Source: Streptomyces halobius (lineage in GTDB: Bacteria; Actinomycetota; Actinomycetes; Streptomycetales; Streptomycetaceae). Taken from it: DNA of 64,000 bases. Below are positions 45,297-54,000 of this stretch, piece by piece. The notes beneath the pieces are model-generated. The model had not been told where the DNA came from and ran no database searches. It was given only the letters and a program-made list of their open reading frames with translations. The stretch lies in contig NZ_CP086322.1 in assembly GCF_023277745.1 (NCBI RefSeq), forward strand, positions 3,162,001 to 3,226,000, read 5' to 3'. The position numbers were made by a program, and so were the translations under genes. Every line of letters begins with the position of its first letter. Within the stretch, counting starts at the first letter, position 1.

Positions 45297-46781
45297 TCAG
45301 CCCGCCAGCTTCGCCAGCGCGGCGTCGATGCGGGCGATGGTGCGCGCCTTGCCCAGGACCTCCAGGGACTCGAAGAGCGGGAGGCCGACCGTGCGGCCGG
45401 TGACGGCCACGCGGACCGGGGCCTGGGCCTTGCCGAGCTTGAGGCCGTGCTCCTCGCCGGCGGCCAGGACGGCCGCCTTGAGGGGCTCGGGGCCGGAGGC
45501 CCAGTCGGCGGCGGCGAGGTTGGCGCGGGCGGTGGCGAGGAGGGCCGCCGGGTCGCCCTTGCCCATGGCCTTCGTCCAGGACGCCTCGTCCTGGACCGGC
45601 TCCTTGCGGAAGAGGAAGTCGACGTTGGCGGTGATGTCGGAGAGGACGGTCAGGCGGGTCTGGGCGTGCGGGGCGATGGCCTCCCACGCCGCCTGGTCGA
45701 AGTCCTCGGGGGCCCAGTTGGCGTGCGGGGCCGTCAGCCAGGGCTCGCAGGCCGCGATGAAGTCCTTGACGTCCAGCCGCCGGATGTGGTCGGCGTTGAT
45801 CGCCTCGGCCTTCTTCAGGTCGAAGCGGGCCGGGTTGGCGTTGACGTCGGCGATGTCGAACTTCTCGATCAGGTCGGAGATCGAGAAGATGTCCTGGTCG
45901 GCGGAGAAGGACCAGCCGAGCAGGGCGAGGTAGTTGAGCAGGCCCTCGGGGAGGAAGCCGCGCTCGCGGTAGAGGTTGAGGGACGCCTGCGGGTCGCGCT
46001 TGGAGAGCTTCTTGTTGCCCTCGCCCATGACGTAGGGGAGGTGGCCGAAGGCGGGGACCGCGGAGGCGATGCCGAGCTCGATCAGGGCCTTGTAGAGGGC
46101 GATCTGGCGCGGGGTGGAGGAGAGCAGATCCTCGCCGCGCAGGACGTGGGTGATACCCATCAGGGCGTCGTCGACGGGGTTGACCAGGGTGTAGAGGGGC
46201 GCGCCGTTGGCGCGGACGATGCCGTAGTCCGGGACGTTGTCCGGGGTGAAGGTCAGCTCGCCGCGCACCAGGTCGGTGAAGGTGAGGGGCTCGTCGGGCA
46301 TCCGGAAGCGGACGATGGAGGTGCGGCCCTCGGCCTCGTAGGCGGCCTGCTGCTCGGCGGTCACCGTGCGGCACGTGCCGTCGTAACCGGAGGGCTTGCC
46401 GGCCTTCCGGGCGGCCTCGCGGCGCTCGTCGAGCTCCTCGGTGGTGCAGTAGCAGCGGTACGCGTACCCGCCGGCCAGGAGCTTGCCGGCGATGTCCCGG
46501 TAGATGTCCATGCGCTGGGACTGGCGGTAGGGCGCGTGCGGGCCGCCGACCTCGGGGCCCTCGTCCCAGTCGAAGCCGAGCCAGTGGAAGGCGTCCAGCA
46601 GCTGGTTGTAGGACTCTTCGGAGTCGCGGGCCGCGTCGGTGTCCTCGATCCGGAAGACCAGGCTGCCACCGGTGTGCCGGGCGTAGGCCCAGTTGAACAG
46701 GGCGGTGCGGACCAGGCCCACATGGGGGTTGCCGGTCGGGGAGGGACAGAAACGGACGCGTACGGGGGTCGCGTTAGCCAC
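45297..46781 (-). CDS. gltX: Glutamyl-tRNA synthetase
   Basis: Class I synthetase of 494 residues, probably non-discriminating (also charging tRNA-Gln with glutamate for later amidation), as usual in actinobacteria. HIGH-type motif RFCPSPTGNPHVGLVRTALFN at the N-terminus, KKLSKRDPQASLN as the KMSKS counterpart, and a C-terminal anticodon-binding region. GTG/ATG start at 46781 overlaps the stop of the upstream hydrolase gene by 8 bp. It lies beside three tRNA-Glu and two tRNA-Gln genes, its own substrates. Confidence 0.97.
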   Translation of the reverse strand: MANATPVRVRFCPSPTGNPHVGLVRTALFNWAYARHTGGSLVFRIEDTDAARDSEESYNQLLDAFHWLGFDWDEGPEVGGPHAPYRQSQRMDIYRDIAGKLLAGGYAYRCYCTTEELDERREAARKAGKPSGYDGTCRTVTAEQQAAYEAEGRTSIVRFRMPDEPLTFTDLVRGELTFTPDNVPDYGIVRANGAPLYTLVNPVDDALMGITHVLRGEDLLSSTPRQIALYKALIELGIASAVPAFGHLPYVMGEGNKKLSKRDPQASLNLYRERGFLPEGLLNYLALLGWSFSADQDIFSISDLIEKFDIADVNANPARFDLKKAEAINADHIRRLDVKDFIAACEPWLTAPHANWAPEDFDQAAWEAIAPHAQTRLTVLSDITANVDFLFRKEPVQDEASWTKAMGKGDPAALLATARANLAAADWASGPEPLKAAVLAAGEEHGLKLGKAQAPVRVAVTGRTVGLPLFESLEVLGKARTIARIDAALAKLAG

Positions 46782-47547
46782 GCTTGATCACCTTGTTGGT
46801 GAGAGTGCCGATGCCTTCGATGGTGACGGCGACCTCGTCGCCGACGTTGAGCGGGCCGACCCCGGCCGGGGTGCCCGTGAGGACGACGTCGCCGGGCAGC
46901 AGCGTCATCGCCTCGGTGATGTGGACGATGAGGTCCTCGACGGAGCGGACCATGTCGCTGGTACGGCCCAGCTGGCGCTGTTCGCCGTTGACCGTGCACT
47001 GGACGGTGAGGCCCTCGGCGATCGCGGCGGGGTCCAGTGCGGTCTCGACCCAGGGGCCGAGCGGGCAGGAGCTGTCGAAACCCTTGGCCCGTGCCCACTG
47101 CTGCTCGCGCTGCTGGACGTCGCGCGCGGTGACGTCGTTGGCACAGGTGTAGCCGAGGATGACGTCCTTGACACGCTCGCGGGGTACCTCACGGCACATC
47201 CGGCCGATGACGACGGCGAGCTCCGCCTCGTGGTGCAGTTCCTGCGAGAAGGCGGGGTACGCGATGGGGTCGCCGGGGCCGACCACGGAGGTGGAGGGCT
47301 TGAAGAAGGTGACCGGTACGTCCGGGACGGTGGTGCCCAGTTCGGCGGCGTGTTCGGCGTAGTTGCGGCCGATCGCCACGACCTTGTTGGGCAGCACCGG
47401 GGGCAGCAGACGGATCTTGTCGAGGGGGACTTTCTGTCCCGAGCGCTCGAATTCCGCGAACGGGTGCCCCTTGATGACGTCGAGTTCGTCGCCTTCGACG
47501 ACGCCGAAGCCGACGTTGCCGTCGATGGAGAATCTGGCGATGCGCAC
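46774..47547 (-). CDS. Fumarylacetoacetate hydrolase-family protein
   Basis: 257 residues of the FAH fold: RNYAEHAAELG, EAELAVVIGRMCREV with metal-binding Glu residues, GYTCANDVTARDVQQ, and GDVVLTGTPAGVGPL. Relatives hydrolyse or decarboxylate beta-keto acids in aromatic degradation, but many are uncharacterised. It overlaps gltX by 8 bp, so the two are translated together, a common actinobacterial pairing without a known biochemical reason. Confidence 0.9.
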   Translation of the reverse strand: MRIARFSIDGNVGFGVVEGDELDVIKGHPFAEFERSGQKVPLDKIRLLPPVLPNKVVAIGRNYAEHAAELGTTVPDVPVTFFKPSTSVVGPGDPIAYPAFSQELHHEAELAVVIGRMCREVPRERVKDVILGYTCANDVTARDVQQREQQWARAKGFDSSCPLGPWVETALDPAAIAEGLTVQCTVNGEQRQLGRTSDMVRSVEDLIVHITEAMTLLPGDVVLTGTPAGVGPLNVGDEVAVTIEGIGTLTNKVIKRG

Positions 47548-47629
47548 GAGTTGCCGCTGCCCCTCAATTGATCTCTGGCCGGAGTTGACACTCCAGGCTA
47601 TCGCGGGGCAACGGCCACTCCGCCTCCCG

Positions 47630-47821
47630 TCAATCGGCGGCGTCCTGCTGCGGCGCGTCCATCAGGACGGTGCGGCGCGGGTTGGCCGTCTGGGCGGGCA
47701 GTTCGACGGTGTGCTCCGGTGCCTCGGGGGCCGCGGTGCCGAGTTCGTCGGCGTCCTTGAGGTGCGCCAGGGTCGTGCGCCGCGGGTTGGCTATGTTGCG
47801 GAACATCATCGTGGTCTTCAC
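47630..47821 (-). CDS. Small protein with duplicated ANPRRT motif
   Basis: 63 residues. It starts MKTTMMFRNIANPRRTTLAHL and ends ELPAQTANPRRTVLMDAPQ, so an ANPRRT(T/V)L motif occurs twice (residues 11-17 and 46-52) around an acidic, Pro/Glu-rich spacer. There is no membrane segment and no cysteine. GTG at 47821 has GAGG about 10 bp upstream. It is the first gene upstream of the FAH-gltX pair, 82 bp from it. I recall similar small proteins near gltX in other Streptomyces but no function; it could be a regulatory protein or a peptide precursor. Confidence 0.68.
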   Translation of the reverse strand: MKTTMMFRNIANPRRTTLAHLKDADELGTAAPEAPEHTVELPAQTANPRRTVLMDAPQQDAAD

Positions 47822-48459
47822 TGCTTCATGCCTCGCGAGGAGATGAGGGATTAAGGGAAGGGGACGGCAATGCGGCGGGCCGGCGATGGCGCACCGGGCA
47901 TGCCGAAAGGGCTGCCCTTGTCATTCCGGGCAACCCTGTAAAGCGTCAGGGTATGCGGGCTATTCCCTGCGAAGTGGCGGTCAAGTCAACGATCTTCCTG
48001 TGAGTTTCCTCACGAAGGGTGTGACAAATGACGCATTTCCCATGATCAACATCCATGGGCGAATCGGACATTGCCGCATTGAAGCGCACGTTCCGCTCCT
48101 GATCACCGCACCTGGGACAGCGCACCCGGGCGATCGACTCGCGGGCAAAAGTCCGTTATCAGTAGCCCGATCCTCTACATGCCGTAACGCGCCCCATACA
48201 ATGCGTCACCCATGTCACAGCCGTCCGCTCCGCTCTTGTTGGAGATCCGGCACTGTGCTGGAATTCCACGGACCGCCGCACGTTTAAGCCGGCGCGCAGG
48301 GCGCAAAGTAGCGCCGCGCGGTGGTGCCGCTCTCTCGGCCAGAGAGGGAAGCCCGCCGGTCACTCACGACCGCCATGGGGGACTCAGCGGTCCCCCATCG
48401 ACTCGACACCGTCCCGCCGTTAGCGCGGGGGGACGCCTGGTCCAGAGGTTGCGACGCTA
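47822..48459 (+). other. Gene-free leader region of conservon 1
   Basis: 638 bp without a supportable gene; the left part is AT-richer (about 47950-48220) and should contain promoters in both directions. Near the cvnA start there are three hairpins on the plus strand: GGCGC/GCGCC (48300-48315), CTCTCT/AGAGAG (48330-48346) and a 9-bp perfect stem ATGGGGGAC/GTCCCCCAT (48375-48398). They suggest a structured 5' leader. Confidence 0.65.
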
Positions 48460-51400
48460 GTGCAGGGACGTTTCAAGAGGGATGGCAGCGCTGCGGCGGA
48501 CCCGGAGCTGCGCGGCGGGACCGACCGCGCCTCCACGCCCCAGCGCGCCCAGAGCAACGGTCAGACGGACGGCGGCAGTGCGCCGTCCGACCACAGCGGC
48601 CAGGCGCCCGGCGCCGACTCCGCCGACAGCGGCAAGCCCCAGGCCTCGAAGGGCCCCAGCGGGCCCGGCTCGCGAATAGCGCTGCGCAACTGGCGCATCA
48701 GCACCCGTCTGGTCTCCCTGCTCGCGCTCCCCGTCGTCGCCGCGACCACGCTGGGCGCGTTCCGTATCCAGGATTCGATGGAGAACATCGACCAGCTGGA
48801 CAAGATGCAGCTGCTCACCGAGATGACGCGGCAGGCGACCGAGCTCGCCGACGCGCTCCAGGTCGAGCGGGACAAGTCGGCGGGTCCGCTCGCCGGCAGC
48901 GGTAACACCAAGGACGACGCGAACGTCCTCGCACCCCGTGAGGCGACCGACCGCGCCAAGATCAACTTCAACCAGGCCGCCGGGGAGATCCAGGGCCAGG
49001 ACGCGGCGATGACCGGTGTCCGGGCGAACCTCGTGGACATCGGGCGCCAGCTCGGCACCCTCAACGAGATCCGCACCAGCGCCTACAAGGACGAGGGCAA
49101 CGCCGCGCGGACGGTCACCAGCTACAACCAGCTGATCACCACGCTGCTCGCGCTGTCCCAGGACATGGCGCAGGCCACCAGCAGCCCGGAGATGATCCAG
49201 AGCACCCGTGCGCTGGCGGCGTTCTCCAACGCCAAGGAGTACGCGTCGATCCAGCGCGCCCTGGTGAGCGCCGGCCTGGCCCACCCGGGCGGCCCGGAGC
49301 TGTCCTCCAACGACCGGCTGGCCGGCCGTAACGCCGAGATCAACGAGAAGGCGGCCCGGGATCGCTTCTCGAAGATCTACACCAACAACGCCGGCGCGCT
49401 CACCCGCGGCCTGGACGGCAACAACGACGAGATCAAGTCCGCCTCCGCCTTCGCGCACCGCGCGTTCGCCAGCGCCGGCGGCATCCGCACCCAGGACTAC
49501 AAGTACCTCGACTGGTTCGACTCCGACACCGTCAAGATCGCGGAGATGAAGCGGATCGAGTCGCAGCTGCTCCACGAGATGGAGCTGAAGTCCAAGGAGC
49601 TGCGCAACGAGGCCACCCAGGAAGCCATCATCAGCGGTGCGCTGATCCTGCTCGTCCTCGGTGTCTCGCTGGTCGGCGCGTTCGTCGTGGCCCGGTCCAT
49701 GGTCCGCTCGCTGCGCCGCCTCCAGGACACCGCGCAGAAGGTCGCCCAGGACCGGCTGCCCGAGCTGGTCAAGCAGCTGTCCGAGGCCGACCCGCAGGAC
49801 GTGGACACCTCCGTCGAGTCGGTCGGTGTGCACAGCCGGGACGAGATCGGCAAGGTGGCCGCGGCCTTCGACGACGTGCACCGCGAGGCCGTCCGGCTCG
49901 CCTCCGAGCAGGCGCTGCTGCGGGGCAACGTCAACGCGATGTTCACCAACCTCTCGCGCCGCAGCCAGGGGCTGATCCAGCGGCAGCTGTCGCTGATCTC
50001 CGAACTGGAGTCCCGCGAGGCCGACCCGGACCAGCTCTCCTCGCTGTTCAAGCTGGACCACCTCGCCACGCGTATGCGCCGTAACGGCGAGAACCTCCTC
50101 GTCCTCGCGGGCGAGGAGCCGGGACGCCGGTGGACGCGGCCGGTGCCGCTGGTCGACGTGTTGCGTGCGGCCGCCTCCGAGGTGGAGCAGTACGAGCGGA
50201 TCGAGCTCAACGCGGTACCGCAGACCGAGGTCGCGGGCCGGGTCGTCAACGACCTCGTGCACCTGCTCGCAGAGCTGCTGGAGAACGCCACGTCGTTCTC
50301 CTCGCCGCAGACCAAGGTCAAGGTGACCGGTCACGCGCTGCCGGACGGCCGCGTCCTGGTCGAGATCCACGACACCGGTATCGGCCTCTCCCCCGAGGAC
50401 CTGTCGGCGATCAACGAGCGGCTGGCCAGCCCGCCGACCGTGGACGTCTCGGTGTCCCGGCGGATGGGTCTGTTCGTGGTCGGCCGGCTGTCGCTGCGGC
50501 ACGGCATCCGTATCCAGCTGCGGCCCTCCGACTCCGGTGGCACCACCGCGCTGGTCATGCTCCCGGTGGACGTCGCACAGGGCGGCAAGAAGCCCGCGCC
50601 GAACCCGGCCAAGAGCGGCGCCGGCGATGCCGGCGGCACCCCGTCCAGCCGGCTCGCGGGGCTGACGCCACGCGGTCAGGTCGGCTCGGGTCCGTCGGCC
50701 GGCGGGCGCCCCGCGCTGCCCTCTCGCGGCGGCCCCGGTAACGGCCCCGGCGGTTTCGGTGCCCCGGCTCCGGCGGGCCGTCCCGGTGCGCCTCAGGTCG
50801 GCGACCAGCGGCCCGGGGGCGGCCGTCCGGGCCTGCCCGCCCGCGACGGGAACGAGCAGCAGTCGCCGAGCGTGGCGCCGCCCACCGGCGCGCCCCGGCG
50901 CGGGGAGCGTCCGCAGCTGCCGCCGCGGGGTGCCGCCGCCGCACTGCCGGGGGGCGGTGCCGGTGCGCCGGGCGCCCAGGACGGCCCGGGCGAGCCGCAG
51001 CCGGGCACCACGAGCTGGGGTGCGCGCCGTGAGCGCGGCGACTCCGACGACTGGCCGCTGGCGCCCCGCCCGGCGCAGGACCGGCCGCGCGGCCACGAGG
51101 AGCCGACGCCCACCGGCGGCTTCGAGCGGCCCACGGCCTCGGCCGGCGGCCCCGCGGACACCGGGGCGTTCGCCCGCCCGGAGTTCCACGGCCCGCCGCC
51201 GGGCACCGCTCAGGGCGGGCGCGGCCCGGCCGACGGCGGCCGGTTCGCGCCGCAGGACGGCCGCGACGCGGGCGAGTTCGCCCGTCCGGCCGGTCAGGGC
51301 ACGGCCGGCGGCCCCGGTGACACCGGGCAGTTCGCGCGTCCCGACAGCGACACCGGTCAGTACGAGACGGGCCAGTTCCACCAGACCGACAGCGACACCG

Positions 51401-52062
51401 GCCAGCTCCACCAGATCGACAGCCACACCGGCCAACACCAGACCGGCCAGCTCCACCAGATCGACAGCGACACCGGCCAACACCAGACCGGCCAGTTCCC
51501 GGTGGCGCAGCCGCAGGACCGCGGTGCGCCGTCCGGCGACGCGCTCAGTGGCTCGGCCGCCGGCCCCGGTGACGGCCGTACGCCGATCTTCGACACCGTC
51601 GAGTCGAACTGGTTCGGCACACCGGCGGCCGCGGCCGCCGGTGTGCCGCCGCGGCAGTCCGGTCCGTCCGACGCGCCGGCACCGCGCCGTGGCACCGCCC
51701 GCGACGAGGGCCCCGCGAACGACGTACCGGCGCAGGGTCCCGGGGCTCAGGGGGACGGCGGGGCGCAGTGGCGCAGCACGCCGAACGACGAGACGTGGCG
51801 GCAGGCGGAGCAGATCCGTCAACCCGCCGCGGGCGGCGTCACCACCTCCGGGCTGCCCCGCCGTGTCCCCCGCGCCAATCTCGTGGCGGGCACCGCGCAG
51901 CAACAGCAGCCCGCCCAGACAGGTCCGCAGGTCTCGCGTGCGCCCAGTGATGTGCGCGGGCGGCTGACCAATCTCCGTCGGGGTATCCAGCAGGGCCGGC
52001 AGGCCGGGTCGAATACCGGCACGCACGGCGTTGTTGACCCCACTCACCAGCAGGAGCGTTAG
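48460..52062 (+). CDS. cvnA: Conservon sensor kinase-like protein CvnA (first conservon)
   Basis: 1200-residue membrane protein. TM1 lies at residues 84-100, an extracytoplasmic helical sensor domain of about 290 residues follows, then TM2 (389-411), a HAMP-like linker, a helical dimerisation region (MFTNLSRRSQGLIQRQL) and a GHKL ATPase domain with LLAELLENATSFSSP (N box) and EIHDTGIGLSPEDL (G1). No clear phosphorylatable H-box is seen, as is usual for CvnA. The last 490 residues are Gly/Pro/Gln-rich, with tandem repeats near 51350-51500, ending in conserved SGLPRRVPRANLV and VRGRLTNLRRGIQQGR. GTG at 48460 is the start. Confidence 0.93.
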   Translation: MQGRFKRDGSAAADPELRGGTDRASTPQRAQSNGQTDGGSAPSDHSGQAPGADSADSGKPQASKGPSGPGSRIALRNWRISTRLVSLLALPVVAATTLGAFRIQDSMENIDQLDKMQLLTEMTRQATELADALQVERDKSAGPLAGSGNTKDDANVLAPREATDRAKINFNQAAGEIQGQDAAMTGVRANLVDIGRQLGTLNEIRTSAYKDEGNAARTVTSYNQLITTLLALSQDMAQATSSPEMIQSTRALAAFSNAKEYASIQRALVSAGLAHPGGPELSSNDRLAGRNAEINEKAARDRFSKIYTNNAGALTRGLDGNNDEIKSASAFAHRAFASAGGIRTQDYKYLDWFDSDTVKIAEMKRIESQLLHEMELKSKELRNEATQEAIISGALILLVLGVSLVGAFVVARSMVRSLRRLQDTAQKVAQDRLPELVKQLSEADPQDVDTSVESVGVHSRDEIGKVAAAFDDVHREAVRLASEQALLRGNVNAMFTNLSRRSQGLIQRQLSLISELESREADPDQLSSLFKLDHLATRMRRNGENLLVLAGEEPGRRWTRPVPLVDVLRAAASEVEQYERIELNAVPQTEVAGRVVNDLVHLLAELLENATSFSSPQTKVKVTGHALPDGRVLVEIHDTGIGLSPEDLSAINERLASPPTVDVSVSRRMGLFVVGRLSLRHGIRIQLRPSDSGGTTALVMLPVDVAQGGKKPAPNPAKSGAGDAGGTPSSRLAGLTPRGQVGSGPSAGGRPALPSRGGPGNGPGGFGAPAPAGRPGAPQVGDQRPGGGRPGLPARDGNEQQSPSVAPPTGAPRRGERPQLPPRGAAAALPGGGAGAPGAQDGPGEPQPGTTSWGARRERGDSDDWPLAPRPAQDRPRGHEEPTPTGGFERPTASAGGPADTGAFARPEFHGPPPGTAQGGRGPADGGRFAPQDGRDAGEFARPAGQGTAGGPGDTGQFARPDSDTGQYETGQFHQTDSDTGQLHQIDSHTGQHQTGQLHQIDSDTGQHQTGQFPVAQPQDRGAPSGDALSGSAAGPGDGRTPIFDTVESNWFGTPAAAAAGVPPRQSGPSDAPAPRRGTARDEGPANDVPAQGPGAQGDGGAQWRSTPNDETWRQAEQIRQPAAGGVTTSGLPRRVPRANLVAGTAQQQQPAQTGPQVSRAPSDVRGRLTNLRRGIQQGRQAGSNTGTHGVVDPTHQQER
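51350..51500 (+). repeat. In-frame tandem repeats in the cvnA (first) tail
   Basis: A unit reading roughly HTGQHQTGQLHQIDSD (about 54 bp) occurs in about three degenerate copies, with long exact stretches between copies (compare 51421-51460 with 51469-51500). Likely to vary in copy number between strains. Confidence 0.8.
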
Positions 52063-52485
52063 TTGAGTCCGATGAGCCAGGCGGCGCAGAACCTGAACTG
52101 GTTGATCACCAATTTCGTGGAGAACACCCCCGGGGTGTCCCACACGGTGGTGGTCTCCGCGGACGGGCTGCTTCTCGCGCTGTCCGAGGGATTCCCGCGC
52201 GACCGTGCCGACCAGCTGGCGGCAGTGGCCTCCGGCCTGACGTCGCTGACCGCCGGCGCCTCCCGCATCTTCGAGGGCGGGAGCGTCAACCAGACCGTGG
52301 TGGAGATGGAGCGCGGTTTCCTCTTCATCATGTCCGTCTCCGACGGATCGTCGCTGGCCGTGCTCGCACACCCCGAGTGCGACATCGGCCTCGTCGGTTA
52401 CGAGATGGCCCTGCTGGTCGACCGCGCGGGCACCGTCCTGACGCCCGATCTCCGCGCCGAACTCCAGGGCAGCCTGCTGTACTGA
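52063..52485 (+). CDS. cvnB: Roadblock/LC7 protein CvnB (first conservon)
   Basis: 140 residues of roadblock/LC7 fold: NLNWLITNFVENTPGVSHTVVVSADG, a long helix with DQLAAVASGLTSL, and SLAVLAHPECDIGLVGYEM. Roadblock proteins form platforms that act on small GTPases, here presumably CvnD. TTG at 52063 directly follows the cvnA stop with AGGAG 6 bp upstream; ATG at 52072 is an alternative. It differs from the second CvnB at only three positions. Confidence 0.93.
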   Translation: MSPMSQAAQNLNWLITNFVENTPGVSHTVVVSADGLLLALSEGFPRDRADQLAAVASGLTSLTAGASRIFEGGSVNQTVVEMERGFLFIMSVSDGSSLAVLAHPECDIGLVGYEMALLVDRAGTVLTPDLRAELQGSLLY

Positions 52486-52601
52486 GACGTCCGCAGCGTC
52501 TCCGGTAACCGGGCACCGCGTCCCGTAGTCATCCGTCCATCCCGCCGCACCCCCCACCGGCCCAACCCGACGACACGTCAGTTGTCCCGTCCGGAGGATC
52601 C

Positions 52602-53012
52602 ATGACCCCGCCACCTGCCACTCCCGGCCCGTACGGCGCCTACAGCCAAGCGCCGTACGGGGACGAAGGTGACCAGCCGTTGGTGCGCCCGTACGCCATG
52701 ACCGGAGGCCGGACCAGGCCGCGCTACCAGCTGGCCATCGAGGCGCTGGTCAGCACGACCGCCGACCCCTCCCAGCTGCCGGGGCTGCTGCCCGAGCATC
52801 AGCGGATCTGCCACCTGTGCCGTGAGGTGAAGTCGGTGGCGGAGGTCTCGGCGCTGCTGCAGATCCCGCTCGGCGTGGCGCGGATCCTGGTCGCGGACCT
52901 GGCGGAGGCCGGGATGGTGGCGATCCACCAGCCCGGTGGCAGCGGCGAGGCCGGTGGCACGCCGGATGTGACCTTGCTGGAGAGGGTGCTCAGTGGGCTT
53001 CGCAAGATCTGA
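52602..53012 (+). CDS. cvnC: DUF742 protein CvnC (first conservon)
   Basis: 136 residues. A short Pro/Tyr-rich start leads to PLVRPYAMTGGRTRPRYQLAIEALV, then QRICHLCREVKSVAEVSALLQIPLGVARILVADLAEAG, a winged-helix-like element, ending DVTLLERVLSGLRKI. DUF742 proteins occur only in conservons and may scaffold CvnA with CvnB/CvnD. ATG at 52602 follows GGAGGATCC. It overlaps cvnD by 20 bp. Confidence 0.93.
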   Translation: MTPPPATPGPYGAYSQAPYGDEGDQPLVRPYAMTGGRTRPRYQLAIEALVSTTADPSQLPGLLPEHQRICHLCREVKSVAEVSALLQIPLGVARILVADLAEAGMVAIHQPGGSGEAGGTPDVTLLERVLSGLRKI

Positions 53013-53583
53013 CGAGGTCGGCGGCGGCACGGCCCGTGCCATGACCTCCGCGAAGATCGTGGTGGCGGGCGGCTTCGGCGTGGGCAAGACCACGTTCGTC
53101 GGCGCGGTCTCGGAGATCAATCCGCTGCAGACGGAGGCCGTGATGACCTCCGCCTCGGCGGGGATCGACGATCTGAGCCATGTCGCGGGCAAGACCACGA
53201 CGACCGTGGCGATGGACTTCGGCCGGATCACGCTGGACCAGGACCTGATCCTTTACCTCTTCGGTACGCCGGGCCAGGACCGGTTCTGGTTCATGTGGGA
53301 CGACCTCGTGCGCGGGGCGATCGGCGCGGTCGTCCTCGTCGACACCCGCCGGCTCGCCGACTGTTTCCCGGCCGTCGACTACTTCGAGAACAGCGGCCTG
53401 CCGTTCGTCATCGCCCTCAACAGCTTCGACGGACACCAGCCCTACCGGCCGGAGGAGGTTCGGGAGGCGCTCCAGATCGGGCCCGGTACGCCGATCATCA
53501 CCACCGACGCACGGCAGCGCGGCGAGGCCAAGAGCGCGCTGATCACGCTCGTCGAGCACGCGCTGATGGCGCGGCTGGGGTAG
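52993..53583 (+). CDS. cvnD: Conservon small GTPase CvnD (first conservon)
   Basis: 196 residues: G1 GGFGVGKTTFVGAVSE (residues 26-41), switch region TVAMDFGRITL, G3 LFGTPGQDRFWFMWDD, and ALNSFDGHQ in place of a classical NKxD. CvnD proteins hydrolyse GTP slowly and are the output of the conservon. GTG at 52993 lies inside cvnC, so the two are coupled. Confidence 0.93.
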   Translation: MGFARSDEVGGGTARAMTSAKIVVAGGFGVGKTTFVGAVSEINPLQTEAVMTSASAGIDDLSHVAGKTTTTVAMDFGRITLDQDLILYLFGTPGQDRFWFMWDDLVRGAIGAVVLVDTRRLADCFPAVDYFENSGLPFVIALNSFDGHQPYRPEEVREALQIGPGTPIITTDARQRGEAKSALITLVEHALMARLG

Positions 53584-54000
53584 CGGGCACCGACGGCCCG
53601 CTCCGCGGTGGCGCGGGCCGGGCGCCTCTTGTCCGCAGCGGAAAGCCGTTTCCACAGGACGATTTCGGCCGCCTTGAAAAGGTTCCCTCCACCGACGCGG
53701 GGATCTGTGTCCTTCGACACGCCCACAAGAGCGTTCATAACGTTTCGACAGTGAATCAGTCGCCCGTCGACACCCCTCGCGTTCACACGGCTCCGCTGTG
53801 CTCACGTTTCTCCTTCCTTTTGCTGCCACTCGTCCCTTAACGCCCCTTTTATCTCGGTCGATTCGGCACCTGCTCCGACTTTGTCCGGTGTTTGGAAGGC
53901 ACCGCCCTGACGTGCTGAAATTCGCTGAACTCCGGAGTAGAAACGCCCAGAAGAAACGGCACAGCAATTACCGTGCCGGCGCCGAGAGGTTGTTGGTCCA
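53584..54000 (+). other. Spacer between the two conservons
   Basis: 417 bp with no gene. The stretch 53720-54000 is clearly AT-richer than the neighbours and probably holds the promoter of the second conservon. I see no strong terminator for the first, so read-through is possible. Confidence 0.6.

Noticed and set aside
47886..48287. Reading frame of 133 codons in the conservon 1 leader
   Set aside because: Codon use does not show the expected third-position GC bias and there is no ribosome site; the AT-richer region looks regulatory.
48457..52614. Long minus-strand reading frame opposite the first conservon
   Set aside because: Low-complexity shadow of cvnA; the sense strand shows clear CvnA domains and correct gene order.
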